From NCBI GenBank assembly GCA_017645275.1, contig JAGCPH010000044.1:1-64000 (forward strand): a DNA stretch of 64,000 nucleotides, given 5' to 3'. Both the position numbers and the translations under genes were made by a program. The DNA is from Bacteroidales bacterium. Lineage in GTDB: Bacteria > Bacteroidota > Bacteroidia > Bacteroidales > F082. The notes under the pieces are model-generated. The model was not told where the DNA came from and made no database searches. It saw only the letters and a program-made list of their open reading frames with translations. Below, one piece after another: positions 44,965 through 54,123 of this stretch (positions are counted from its first letter, which is position 1; each line of letters opens with the position of its first letter).

Positions 44965-47436
44965 ATGTACGCGCTTTTTAAGAAAGAGATAAACAACTTC
45001 CTGAGCTCACTTATCGGCATCATGGTGGTGGTGGTGTTCCTCCTCATCACCGGACTGTTCCTGTGGGTGTTTAAGAGTGACTTCAACATCATGTCGTACG
45101 GCTACGCCAACCTCGACGGACTGTTCATCCTCGCTCCGTGGGTGTTTCTGTTCCTCGTGCCCGCCGTCACCATGCGTTTCTTCGCCGAAGAACGACGCAC
45201 CGGCACCATCGAGATGCTGCTCACCAAGCCGCTCTCCGACTGGCAGATAGTGGGCGCTAAATACCTCGCCGGCGTCACCCTCGTGTTGCTGGCACTCATC
45301 CCCACACTCATCTATTACCTCACAGTGTCGCACCTCGCCATGCCGGCAGGCAACGTCGACCACGGCGGCATCTGGGGCTCCTACATAGGACTATTCTTCC
45401 TCAGCGCGGCATTCGTCTCGATAGGCGTGTTCTGCAGCTCTGTCACTAATAATCAGATACTTGCGTTCATCCTCTCGGTGTTCCTATGCGGTTTTCTCTA
45501 CATTGGGTTCGAGTTCATCTACTCGCTCTCCCTCTTCGGAAAAATCGACCTGTTTATCCAACAACTGGGCATGGCGGCACACTACAGCTCCATGAGCCGA
45601 GGCGTCATCGACACCCGCGACCTGCTGTATTTCCTCGCCATCATAGCATTGTTCCTGTGTCTGACAAAATCATCACTGGCAAGCAGAAAAAACAACAAAC
45701 GCCATGAGGCAAAGTCTTTGATTACCACATTGATAATCATTGTATTAGCCAATATCACAGGTTCTTATGTCTACACCCGTTTCGACCTCACCTCCGAGAA
45801 ACGCTATACCCTTTCAGATACCTCGAAAGATATCTTGAAAAACCTCGACGACTACGTCTATTTCCGCGTCTACCTCGAAGGCGACTTCCCTGCAGGCTTC
45901 AAAAAGCTCCGCAAAGAGACTAAAGAGATGCTCGACGAGTTCCGTGCCTACTCCAAATTCATTGATTATGAATTTATTAACCCTTCGGAAAGCAACGACC
46001 AAGCCGAGCGCCAAGAGACATACAAAATCCTCTGGAGAAGCGGCCTTAACTACTATACCGAGACCGTCCAAACCAACAACGGCATGTCGCAAATCATGAT
46101 ATGGCCCGGCATCATCATGAGCTACCACGAAAACGAGATGGGCATCGACCTGCTGTCAGGCGAGTCGGGACAAAGCCAGGAGACCGTGCTCAACAACTCG
46201 GCGCAAGACCTTGAATATAAGCTCATTAGCGCCATCAAAGACATCTCCACGGTCAACCGTAAGACCATCGCTTTCGTCGACGGACATGGCGAGCTCGCCG
46301 ACCTCGAGGTCTACGACATAGCAAACACTCTTTCAAAGAAATACAACATCAAGAGGACCACGCTCAACGAGCAGCTTAACTCATTGATGCGCAGAGACTT
46401 AGATGCTGACAGCAACATCATTATCAAGCCAGCTTTCGATGCCGTCATCATGGCGAAACCTACCGAGGCGTTTTCAGAAAAGGATAAGTTCATCATCGAC
46501 CAATATATCATGTACGGCGGCAAGGTGATGTGGCTCCTCGACGCCGTCAACGCCGACATGGACAGCCTCCAGAACGCTGAGTCGACAATGGGTCTGGCAC
46601 TCAACCTCAACCTCGACGACCAGCTGTTCAAATATGGCGTGAAGATCAACCGCAACCTGCTATTGGCATATCCTTGCGCCCAGATTGGACTGGTCACAGG
46701 CGAAGGCGCGAGCCTCCAGAGCATATTGCTGCCATGGTATTACTTCCCGCTCCTCGGAGCCGCCTCCGAACATCCTATAGTGCGTAACCTCGAGGCAGTG
46801 AAAGCCGACTTCGTGAGCTCACTAGAACCTACCACGTCAGCACCCGAGATCCAGAAGATACCACTGCTGAAGACATCAGATTATACCAAGGTCTCCAGCG
46901 CCCCAGTGTATATCTCGCTCGACATCCTTAACGAGCGCCCAAACGCCTCCATGTTCCCGCAAAAAGGCATGCCGACGGCGTTCCTCCTCAATGGACGTTT
47001 CACCTCTCTGTTCGAAAACCGCATGCCGGCATCACTCATCGACGCCAAAGAGATAGGTTTCAAGACCCAGAGCGAGCCTAACTCAATGATTGTCATAGCC
47101 GACGGCGACATCATCCGCAACCAGCTGGCACAACTCGACTACGCCAAGAAAAACAACAAACGCGTCGGACAGCCACTGCCACTGGGCTACGACCAATACA
47201 CCAACAACACCTACGGAAACAAACAGTTTATCGAAAACGCCGTGTCGTATCTCCTTGAAGGCGAAGGACTTCTCAACGTACGCACACGCGAGCTCAAGAT
47301 CCGCCTGCTCGACATGAATAAAGTCAACAGCAGCCCTATCAAATGGCAACTCATCAACGTGGTGCTCCCGAGCGCCATCATGATAGTTTTAGGAATTGTT
47401 TTGGCATTTTTAAGAAAAAAGAAATATGAAAAATAA
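44965..47436 (+). CDS. gldFG: Fused ABC permease / auxiliary protein (GldF-GldG type)
   Basis: 823 residues. The first ~240 form an ABC-2 permease with six membrane helices (ALFKKEINNFLSSLIGIMVVVVFLL, RRTGTIEMLLTKPLSDWQIVGAKYLAG), matching GldF. The rest matches GldG: one helix (SLITTLIIIVLANITGSYVYTRFDLTSEKRYTLSD), a periplasmic domain with FVDGHGELADLEVYDI, and a C-terminal helix. In Flavobacterium gldF and gldG are separate genes linked with gliding. Here they are one polypeptide with a DUF4340 partner; gldA (the ATPase) is not in the window. TTG at 44959 is in frame but ATG 44965 is used. Transport substrate unknown. Confidence 0.87.
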   Translation: MYALFKKEINNFLSSLIGIMVVVVFLLITGLFLWVFKSDFNIMSYGYANLDGLFILAPWVFLFLVPAVTMRFFAEERRTGTIEMLLTKPLSDWQIVGAKYLAGVTLVLLALIPTLIYYLTVSHLAMPAGNVDHGGIWGSYIGLFFLSAAFVSIGVFCSSVTNNQILAFILSVFLCGFLYIGFEFIYSLSLFGKIDLFIQQLGMAAHYSSMSRGVIDTRDLLYFLAIIALFLCLTKSSLASRKNNKRHEAKSLITTLIIIVLANITGSYVYTRFDLTSEKRYTLSDTSKDILKNLDDYVYFRVYLEGDFPAGFKKLRKETKEMLDEFRAYSKFIDYEFINPSESNDQAERQETYKILWRSGLNYYTETVQTNNGMSQIMIWPGIIMSYHENEMGIDLLSGESGQSQETVLNNSAQDLEYKLISAIKDISTVNRKTIAFVDGHGELADLEVYDIANTLSKKYNIKRTTLNEQLNSLMRRDLDADSNIIIKPAFDAVIMAKPTEAFSEKDKFIIDQYIMYGGKVMWLLDAVNADMDSLQNAESTMGLALNLNLDDQLFKYGVKINRNLLLAYPCAQIGLVTGEGASLQSILLPWYYFPLLGAASEHPIVRNLEAVKADFVSSLEPTTSAPEIQKIPLLKTSDYTKVSSAPVYISLDILNERPNASMFPQKGMPTAFLLNGRFTSLFENRMPASLIDAKEIGFKTQSEPNSMIVIADGDIIRNQLAQLDYAKKNNKRVGQPLPLGYDQYTNNTYGNKQFIENAVSYLLEGEGLLNVRTRELKIRLLDMNKVNSSPIKWQLINVVLPSAIMIVLGIVLAFLRKKKYEK

Positions 47437-48616
47437 AACTACTATAACCATCGTCATCATCCTCATTGCGATTCTTGGCATAATAATCGGCAACGGCATA
47501 TACCAGAAGAACCATAACTTCGACTATTATCATCAGAGCGTAGTGAAAAAGATCACCAAAATCTTCAGCAATAACGAGAAGATTCAGGAAGCTACCGTCA
47601 ACTTTGTCGTTTACGACACCGCCTCCATCACCAAGCTCTTCTTCGCCGACAAAAGCGGCAACCAGGTGCTTTTGCAACGCAACGGCACCGGCTGGACCGT
47701 CAACAGCGAATATGTCGCCAACCAGAACTTGGTCGACCAGATGCTTTACACCATCAACCGACTGCATATCAAGCCTGTCTCAGTAAAGAAAACCGGCAAC
47801 GTCGTCACCCAGATGGCATCGACCAACACCAAGGTCGAAGTATATCAGATGATGCCTCGAATCAACCTCTTCAACATCGTAAAACTGTTCTACCACGAGA
47901 CTTTGAGCAAGGTTTATTACGTTGGCGGCGTCACCCAGGATAATGTCGGCACATACGTCCTCAACGAAGGCGACAACAAGGTGTATATAGCCTACATCCC
48001 TGCCCTCAACGGCTCCATCAGCTCGCGTTTCTCGGCCAACCTCATCGACTGGCGCGACCATCATATCTTCGCCGAGCCTATGGATAACATCCAGTCAGTA
48101 AAATTAGAAATCAACGGTGATGTCCATAACAGCTTCATTATCAACACTATCGGTCGCGCTCAATATGAGATGCAACGCCTCGACGGCGAGACAGTGGAAT
48201 ATAGCGACAACAAAGTGCTGACACTCCTCATGGAATTCAAAGACGTGCGTTTTGAGGCTTTCCTCAACGATGTGGACCCTGCCCGCCGCGACTCTATCAT
48301 CAACTCGCCTTTCCAGCAAAGACTGATACTCACGACGAAAGACGGCACCGTCCGCAGCGTCACCACATTCAGCCTGCTGCCTAACGCCGATATGTTTGAC
48401 TACGACCCCAATGCGGTCAACAATCCCGATATCTTCGACGACCTCACCGACCCTGACCACCAGTACGCACTGCTCAGCGAGGGCAACGAATTCGTGCTCA
48501 TCCAGGATTTTGTGTTCGGAAAATTGCTTAAACCTGCTGATTACTACAGCAAAGACTACCGCGAGGATATCCCGCAGATATATTATAAGGAATTGAAAAC
48601 TGTTGAAAGCAACTAA
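47426..48616 (+). CDS. DUF4340-type membrane-anchored protein
   Basis: 396 residues. A single N-terminal membrane anchor ([20 protein letters not shown]) and a large periplasmic domain with DUF4340 features ([38 protein letters not shown]-like [30 protein letters not shown]). DUF4340 proteins usually follow GldG-like ABC transporters and probably work with them. The start overlaps the gldFG gene by 11 bases. The last bases overlap the convergent sod gene. Confidence 0.85.
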   Translation: MKNKTTITIVIILIAILGIIIGNGIYQKNHNFDYYHQSVVKKITKIFSNNEKIQEATVNFVVYDTASITKLFFADKSGNQVLLQRNGTGWTVNSEYVANQNLVDQMLYTINRLHIKPVSVKKTGNVVTQMASTNTKVEVYQMMPRINLFNIVKLFYHETLSKVYYVGGVTQDNVGTYVLNEGDNKVYIAYIPALNGSISSRFSANLIDWRDHHIFAEPMDNIQSVKLEINGDVHNSFIINTIGRAQYEMQRLDGETVEYSDNKVLTLLMEFKDVRFEAFLNDVDPARRDSIINSPFQQRLILTTKDGTVRSVTTFSLLPNADMFDYDPNAVNNPDIFDDLTDPDHQYALLSEGNEFVLIQDFVFGKLLKPADYYSKDYREDIPQIYYKELKTVESN

Positions 48617-49185
48617 AAATTGCTTTCAACAAAGTTCCAATTTATCAAGCTCCAAAATTCATTGACGTAACTGGCGCGGGCGTTCTGTCTGTCGATGTAA
48701 TAGGCATGCTCCCACACGTCGCACACCAACAACGCCTTTGCATCGGTTGTCAACGGTGTCGCCGCATTGCTGGTCTGCACAATCTCGAGTTTGCCTTTAT
48801 TCGAGACGAGCCATGCCCAGCCTGAGCCGAACAACGTCACACATGCGTTGATGAATTTCTCTTTAAACGCCTCAAAGCTGCCGAAATCACGCACGATGGC
48901 GTCCATCAGCTTGCCTTCAGGAGCAGTCTTCTTCGGGTTCGGCGTCATACAGTTCCAATAAAATGTGTGGTTCCACACCTGCGCCGCGTTGTTGAACATG
49001 CCACCCTGCGAGCCCTTCACGATCTCCTCAAGAGTCTTGTTTTCAAAAGGAGTGCCCGCTATGAGCTTGTTCAGATTCGTCACATAGCCAGCATGATGCT
49101 TGCCATAGTGAAACTCCAATGTCGTCTTTGAGATATGTGGCTCCAAAGCGTCCATCTCATAAGGTAATTTCTGTAATTCTATCAT
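48613..49185 (-). CDS. sodB: Superoxide dismutase, Fe/Mn family
   Basis: 190 residues. Metal ligands His in [12 protein letters not shown], His in QVWNHTFYW, Asp and His in [12 protein letters not shown]. Active-site pattern (FGSGWAWLV, Phe/Trp lining) is the Fe type found in anaerobes; it may be cambialistic. Cytoplasmic. Lies 82 bases after the flavodiiron gene on the same strand and has no visible own promoter, as the gap is filled with a heptamer array; read-through from the DHOD-rubredoxin promoter is probable. Confidence 0.96.
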   Translation of the reverse strand: MIELQKLPYEMDALEPHISKTTLEFHYGKHHAGYVTNLNKLIAGTPFENKTLEEIVKGSQGGMFNNAAQVWNHTFYWNCMTPNPKKTAPEGKLMDAIVRDFGSFEAFKEKFINACVTLFGSGWAWLVSNKGKLEIVQTSNAATPLTTDAKALLVCDVWEHAYYIDRQNARASYVNEFWSLINWNFVESNF

Positions 49186-49189
49186 AATC

Positions 49190-49277
49190 TTTAATCTATT
49201 AAACTTTAAAACTTCAATACTTTAAACTCTAAAACTACTCTCAACTCTACACTCTCAACTCTACACTCTAAACTATC
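49190..49277 (-). repeat. Heptamer array between the flavodiiron gene and sodB
   Basis: On the minus strand it starts at the flavodiiron stop codon (GTTTAGAGTGTAGAGTTGAG) and runs with AGAGTTG / AGAGTTT units up to the sod leader. Confidence 0.8.
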
Positions 49278-50452
49278 GCTTTCCCAATCTCCAAACCGAG
49301 GTTATATAGCTTTTCAATGTCTTCTTCCCTAATCGGCGCTCCTTTCACCTCCACCGGTTCACCCACGATATTCCAGTTGTTCTTTTCGGCATTCTCTTTC
49401 AGTGTCTTGAGGCCGCCGCCACTCCACGATGCACCGCCAAACAACCCGAAGACCTTGTTCTGTGGCTTGTATTCGCCAATCTCATGCAGCAGTCCAACCA
49501 TGTTCGGGAAGATGCTGCCGTAATGCGAACATGCGCCCAAAATCACACCTTTATATTGCCAGATATCTGCAAAGATAAACGATTCCTCAGTCTTTGAAAC
49601 ATCGTAAACCTTAATCTCTTTCACTCCAGCCTCTGCAACTCCACGTGCCACGATGTCGGCCATCCTTCCTGTGTTGCCGTACATCGAGCCGTAAACGATG
49701 ACCACGCCTTCCTTTGCCTCGTGCTTGCTCCATGCAGTGTATCTGTCGATGACCCACTGCAAGTTGCTTCTCCAAATCAAACCATGCGACGGCGCTATCA
49801 TCTTGATATCCAACGTGCTGACTTTCTGTATGGTCTTCAATGCCATCATTGCCACTTTTCCGACGATATTCGCATAGTAACGGCGCATGTCAGCTTCGTA
49901 ATAATCAAGGTTCACCTCGTCGTCGAAAATGCCTCCGTTCAAGGCACCAAAACCTCCGAAAGCGTCGTTCGAGAAGATGATCTTCGAGGTCTGCTCGTAT
50001 GTCGCCATCGACTCCGGCCAGTGGCACATCGGGGCCATGAAAAACTGAAGTGTATGACCGCCAAGGCTCAACGTCTCACCTTCAGCCACGATTTTCTTGT
50101 TCGCAATAGGTCCGTAAAAATTCTCCAAAGGTGCGAATGTCTTGGCATTGCCAACCACCGTCACCTCAGGCCACTCCCTCAACACCGCGCCCACCGAGCC
50201 GCTGTGGTCAGGCTCGTCATGGTTCACGATGAGGTAATCCACCTTCCTGTCTCCAAGAATACGCTTGATCTGGGAAATATACTGCGCCATAAACTCCGGC
50301 TCCACCGGGTCGATCAACGCAACCTTTTCATCCACAATAAGATACGAGTTATACGAAACGCCATTAGGCAGCTCCATATGATTCTCAAACATCTCCGTCC
50401 GACGGTCATTCACCCCGACGTAATAAATATTTTCTGCTAGTTTTATATTCAT
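49268..50452 (-). CDS. fprA: Flavodiiron protein (A-type flavoprotein)
   Basis: 394 residues. N-terminal metallo-beta-lactamase domain with diiron ligands (IVNHDEPDHSGSVG = HxExDH, and CHWPES, FSNDAFGGFG, MIAPSHGLIW). The C-terminal flavodoxin domain has an FMN loop VIVYGSMYGNTGRMAD and GLFGGASWSGGG. It reduces O2 (or NO) to water using electrons from rubredoxin, protecting anaerobes. It is directly downstream of the flavin reductase-rubredoxin and rubredoxin genes, which can supply those electrons. Its stop lies in the first unit of a heptamer array. Confidence 0.96.
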   Translation of the reverse strand: MNIKLAENIYYVGVNDRRTEMFENHMELPNGVSYNSYLIVDEKVALIDPVEPEFMAQYISQIKRILGDRKVDYLIVNHDEPDHSGSVGAVLREWPEVTVVGNAKTFAPLENFYGPIANKKIVAEGETLSLGGHTLQFFMAPMCHWPESMATYEQTSKIIFSNDAFGGFGALNGGIFDDEVNLDYYEADMRRYYANIVGKVAMMALKTIQKVSTLDIKMIAPSHGLIWRSNLQWVIDRYTAWSKHEAKEGVVIVYGSMYGNTGRMADIVARGVAEAGVKEIKVYDVSKTEESFIFADIWQYKGVILGACSHYGSIFPNMVGLLHEIGEYKPQNKVFGLFGGASWSGGGLKTLKENAEKNNWNIVGEPVEVKGAPIREEDIEKLYNLGLEIGKAIV

Positions 50453-50481
50453 AAAATCTCTTTTAACTTCACTCTTTTAAC

Positions 50482-51090
50482 TTAACTCGCCTCCACATAT
50501 TCAAAATCTTCCTTTCCATGCTTGCACAACGGGCACACAATATCATCTGGCAACTGCTCGCCCTCATAAACCCAGCCGCATACCTTACATACCCAACACC
50601 CCTTCGTCACCGCCTTATTTGGCTTGATATTCTTCTGATAATATTCGTAAGTCACTGATTCTTTGTCATTTACCTTAACTGCGTCAAGCACGTCGGCTAT
50701 AAACATGGTGTGTGTGCCGAGGTCCATCGACTTCACCACACGACAGGCAAAATAGGCGTTGATATGTTTAGGCAGATACAGCACATTGTTCACGGCGCGC
50801 AGTTCATGCTCGCAGTCCGCAAACTTGTTTACGTTCCTTCCCGACTGAAAACCGAAGTGTTCGAACACGAAAAACGGCGTCTCCGTAGTCAACACATTGA
50901 TATTGAACACGCACGAGTCCAAAACAAGGTCGTGCGTGTAGTTGTTTTTGTTCACAACAATCGACAGACGCAGCGGATTGCTCGTCACCTGCTGCACCGT
51001 GTTGATGATGCATCCGTTGTCAATGTTGTCGTAGTTCGTCGTCAGGACATAAAGACCGTATCCAATCTTGGAAAGGCACTGGGTATCCAT
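50482..51090 (-). CDS. Flavin reductase-like domain fused to rubredoxin (Hrb type)
   Basis: 202 residues. N-terminal flavin-reductase split barrel (LSKIGYGLYVLTTNYDN, QVTSNPLRLSIVVNKNNYTHDL), C-terminal rubredoxin with WVCKVCGWVYEGEQLPDDIVCPLCKHGKEDF (two CxxC iron ligands). The domain set resembles clostridial high-molecular-weight rubredoxin (Hrb), which passes electrons from NAD(P)H to FprA. It sits 29 bases upstream of the flavodiiron gene and 12 bases after the stand-alone rubredoxin. Confidence 0.93.
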   Translation of the reverse strand: MDTQCLSKIGYGLYVLTTNYDNIDNGCIINTVQQVTSNPLRLSIVVNKNNYTHDLVLDSCVFNINVLTTETPFFVFEHFGFQSGRNVNKFADCEHELRAVNNVLYLPKHINAYFACRVVKSMDLGTHTMFIADVLDAVKVNDKESVTYEYYQKNIKPNKAVTKGCWVCKVCGWVYEGEQLPDDIVCPLCKHGKEDFEYVEAS

Positions 51091-51102
51091 GTCTGTGACG
51101 AT

Positions 51103-51261
51103 TTACTTCATTTCAAAGTGCTCTTTTCCGACGCCACAAAGCGGGCATGACCAGCTTTCCGGTAATTTGTCAAATGGTGTTCCTGCCGGAATTCCGTTGT
51201 CCGGGTCGCCAACCGCCGGGTCATACTCATAACCGCAGACGTCACATACATATTTAGCCAT
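51103..51261 (-). CDS. rub: Rubredoxin
   Basis: 52 residues: [20 protein letters not shown], the [20 protein letters not shown] segment and [10 protein letters not shown]. The four iron cysteines are in VCDVCG and SCPLCG. A classic small rubredoxin, electron donor to the flavodiiron protein. It lies between the DHOD-like gene (27 bases) and the flavin reductase-rubredoxin gene (12 bases), all on the same strand. Confidence 0.97.
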   Translation of the reverse strand: MAKYVCDVCGYEYDPAVGDPDNGIPAGTPFDKLPESWSCPLCGVGKEHFEMK

Positions 51262-51288
51262 AATATATTAAGTTTTAGTGTTAATCAA

Positions 51289-52269
51289 TTAATTCAAATC
51301 GTTATTTCTTCTCAAATATTGCAATCTCTCAAAGACCTTCACATCGGCCGCAGCTGCGCATTTGCCTTTGAAATCATTGATACTCTTGAAGTTATGCTTT
51401 GTCATCCAAGCTTCGAGACCTTTAACCATATCAGCAACATAGTTCACGCCCTTGCGATACAACACGCTGCACACCTGCACCGACTCTGCACCCGCAAGTA
51501 TCTGACGCACAACGTCTTCCGCCGAATGAACACCTGTCGAAGCCGACATGTCGCACGGTATGCCCTGGGCTGTCAGCAACGAGATCCATCTCAAAGTGTC
51601 GCTGTTCTCTTCTTCTACGGATAATGCCGAACCCGGGACAACTTTCATGTGCTCTATGTCAATCGTCGGGTTGTAGAAACGGTTGAAAAGCACCAGTCCG
51701 GCAGCACCTGCCATCGACAATCTGAACGCCAGATTGCCAATATTTGTGAAATGACTGCCAAGCTTCACCGAAACAGGTACCGTCACAGTCTTCTTCACCT
51801 CGTTGAAGATGCTAACCACTTCATCTTCAATGTTTTTCGATGGCACATCCTTGTCGAATGGCGACACTGCAATGTTCAGTTCGAGAGCGTCGGCACCAGC
51901 GTCCTGAAGCTCTTTGGCGAAGCTCATCCACTCACCTTTGTCAGCGCAGTTGATGCTCGCAATAATCGGGATATCAACGGCTTTCTTGGCCTCACGGATG
52001 AGATTTTCGTAAATCGCAATCTCATTTCCGCGAAGGAAAGTCTTCATATACAAATCCGCGTCAACGCTGGAATTATAAATATCGGTGTAACTCTCTTCTT
52101 TCTTGATATCCGACAAAATCTGCTCCTCAAAAAGCGACTTCAATACCACCGCACCGGCACCTGCCTTTGCGCAATTCACAATGCCGTCAACAGTTCCAGT
52201 AAATGTCGAGCTGCCAACCACAATAGGATTCTTCAGCTTCAATCCGAGATATGTTGTATTTAAATCCAT
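51289..52269 (-). CDS. Dihydroorotate-dehydrogenase-like flavoprotein
   Basis: 326 residues. FMN TIM-barrel of the DHOD family: LNTTYLGLKLKNPIVVGSS, DALELNIAVSP, VSVKLGSHFTNI, AGLVLFNRFYNPTIDIE, SASTGVHSAEDVVRQILAGA. The segment where pyrimidine DHODs hold their catalytic Cys/Ser (NxSxPN) is replaced by NIAVSPFDKD, so true orotate synthesis is doubtful. It heads an oxygen-defence operon. It may deliver electrons or be a different FMN oxidoreductase. Promoter at 52290. Confidence 0.85.
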   Translation of the reverse strand: MDLNTTYLGLKLKNPIVVGSSTFTGTVDGIVNCAKAGAGAVVLKSLFEEQILSDIKKEESYTDIYNSSVDADLYMKTFLRGNEIAIYENLIREAKKAVDIPIIASINCADKGEWMSFAKELQDAGADALELNIAVSPFDKDVPSKNIEDEVVSIFNEVKKTVTVPVSVKLGSHFTNIGNLAFRLSMAGAAGLVLFNRFYNPTIDIEHMKVVPGSALSVEEENSDTLRWISLLTAQGIPCDMSASTGVHSAEDVVRQILAGAESVQVCSVLYRKGVNYVADMVKGLEAWMTKHNFKSINDFKGKCAAAADVKVFERLQYLRRNNDLN

Positions 52270-52289
52270 AGTTTTAAAATTTCAATCTA

Positions 52290-52297
52290 CAAAGATA
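52290..52297 (-). promoter_or_regulatory. Promoter -7 box of the oxygen-defence operon
   Basis: TATCTTTG on the minus strand, 20 bases before the DHOD-like start. Confidence 0.7.
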
Positions 52298-52335
52298 CGA
52301 ATTATTTTTGAAAAATCAAACGTTTTTCGAAAAAA

Positions 52336-53985
52336 TTATTTGCAAATCACCACCTTCACAGTCTGACTGCCCTTCTCCGTATCGACTTTAACCTGATAAA
52401 TACCTGAGCTCAAGCTATTCAAAACAGCCTCTAACTCATTGATATTATTGGTATTGCACAACACCTGTCCCGTCATCCCATAAACAATCCCATTAAACCC
52501 ATTAACACCAAATTGCCCATCATTAATAACAACTTTCACATTGCCTCTACTTGGATTCGGATACACACACACAATCTCATTCTCACCCAAACTCACCTCT
52601 TCCACAGCGTCAATCATATTCAAAGCCGCCACAAAGTCCGGAATGCCATAGCCATATTGATTGTCTGGGTTGTTTGTGTGGTCACCTGCCGCTCTCAAAG
52701 CGTCGCAGATATCCTGCACCGATGCATTTGGTCTTGCCTGACGCAGACATGCCACAGCACCTGCCAACACCGGATTTGAGAACGATGTGCCGCTGCCATT
52801 GTAATATGGCCAATAGCTTCCATAACCTGAAGCGACGTATGTGTCTTCTCCCATCGCCATAACATCCGGCTTGATACGACCGTCAAAAGTAGGGCCCACC
52901 GAGCTGAACGAGGCGCGCTGACCTGATGCGTTGACAGCACCCACAGTGAGGATATGCTCAGCATCTGCCGGGATTCCCAAGGTACAAGTGCCACCGCCTT
53001 CATTGCCTGCCGAATTTGTGCAAATAATGCCTCGGCTTGCAGCAATCTCAGCACCAATGGTCATTGGAGCAGTGTGACCATCGAAATCACTGAAGGCATG
53101 ATCCCACTGCGGCATGTCGAAACCGATGTAACCTAACGAGGTCGTGCAGATGTCAACACCAAGACTGTCAGCGAGTTCCGCACCTGATACCCAGTTGAAC
53201 TCCTCGACGATGTTCTCTCCGTTACCGTCTTCAGTATGGAACAGATAAAATGAAGCTTTGTATGCAGTTCCAACCATGTTGTTCGGGTCATAAGCAGCAA
53301 TAGTGCTCAAGCATGAAGTTCCATGAGTGCTCTGCGAATACACCGATGTCGAACCGTAAACAAATTCACGGACGCCAAGCAAACGGCCTTCAGCACGCAT
53401 GTTGTCGAAACATTCTGCCTCCTCTGTGCCAACAAAACCACCGTCCAACACAGCTATAACAACACCTTCGCCGTTATATCCCATATCATGCAACTCATTG
53501 ACTTTCAACTGAAATACCTGGTCATGAGCACCACCATAGAAATCTCTGTATAATACAGGCTTGCTCGACTCTTTCATCTCGTTGGCAAGCCAAATCTCCT
53601 TGTCGCGCTGGGCTTCAGGAAAATCAGGGCAGTTTCTCACCGCATCCACAAACTCCAAGGCGTTGATGGCGTTAACAACACTCTGACTTGTAGTGTAAAC
53701 TGTTACTCCGTTCAACCATTTTGAAGGGTTCAAAAGCTGCGCTCCGCAATCTGCAACAGCCTGTAAATACTGAGGATTAACAGGAATGTCGTACTCATCG
53801 ACCGCAATATTCAAACGAGCCCTTCTCTCCAACGCTCTCTCACTCAAAAACTCCTCCGGACGGTCAATTGAATAAGGTGAATTGGCCTTGTCAGTAAACT
53901 TAACCCAATAAATATTCGTGGCTATTTGGGCCTTCACAGCCATCGCCGCCACCAGCATAATCAATAATAATGATAACTTTTTCAT
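52336..53985 (-). CDS. Secreted S8 (subtilisin-like) peptidase with T9SS sorting domain
   Basis: 549 residues. Signal peptide MKKLSLLLIMLVAAMAVKAQ, a short propeptide-like region, then the subtilase triad: Asp in VVIAVLDGGFVG, His in SQSTHGTSCLS, Ser in YNGSGTSFSNPVLAG, with the oxyanion Asn in CTNSAGNEGG. The last ~80 residues are a T9SS C-terminal domain: CVYPNPSRGNVKVVI, GIVYGMTGQVL, LSSGIYQVKVDTEKGSQTVKVVI. Extracellular protease. Promoter TAATTTTG on the minus strand at 54007. Confidence 0.95.
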   Translation of the reverse strand: MKKLSLLLIMLVAAMAVKAQIATNIYWVKFTDKANSPYSIDRPEEFLSERALERRARLNIAVDEYDIPVNPQYLQAVADCGAQLLNPSKWLNGVTVYTTSQSVVNAINALEFVDAVRNCPDFPEAQRDKEIWLANEMKESSKPVLYRDFYGGAHDQVFQLKVNELHDMGYNGEGVVIAVLDGGFVGTEEAECFDNMRAEGRLLGVREFVYGSTSVYSQSTHGTSCLSTIAAYDPNNMVGTAYKASFYLFHTEDGNGENIVEEFNWVSGAELADSLGVDICTTSLGYIGFDMPQWDHAFSDFDGHTAPMTIGAEIAASRGIICTNSAGNEGGGTCTLGIPADAEHILTVGAVNASGQRASFSSVGPTFDGRIKPDVMAMGEDTYVASGYGSYWPYYNGSGTSFSNPVLAGAVACLRQARPNASVQDICDALRAAGDHTNNPDNQYGYGIPDFVAALNMIDAVEEVSLGENEIVCVYPNPSRGNVKVVINDGQFGVNGFNGIVYGMTGQVLCNTNNINELEAVLNSLSSGIYQVKVDTEKGSQTVKVVICK

Positions 53986-54006
53986 AGTTTTAATTTTTTA
54001 ATTCTG

Positions 54007-54014
54007 CAAAATTA
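54007..54014 (-). promoter_or_regulatory. Promoter -7 box of the S8 peptidase
   Basis: TAATTTTG on the minus strand, 21 bases before the start codon. Confidence 0.6.
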
Positions 54015-54086
54015 CTAAAAAATGTTATATCGCTATAACCTTATCTCGATAATTCGAAAAAAATTAAAAGGAAAAGAAAAATTTTG

Positions 54087-54094
54087 TAATTTTG
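54087..54094 (+). promoter_or_regulatory. Promoter -7 box of the rRNA pseudouridine synthase operon
   Basis: TAATTTTG, 29 bases before the ATG at 54124. Confidence 0.7.
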
Positions 54095-54123
54095 CAGCCC
54101 AAATATATAATTATTTTTTAACA

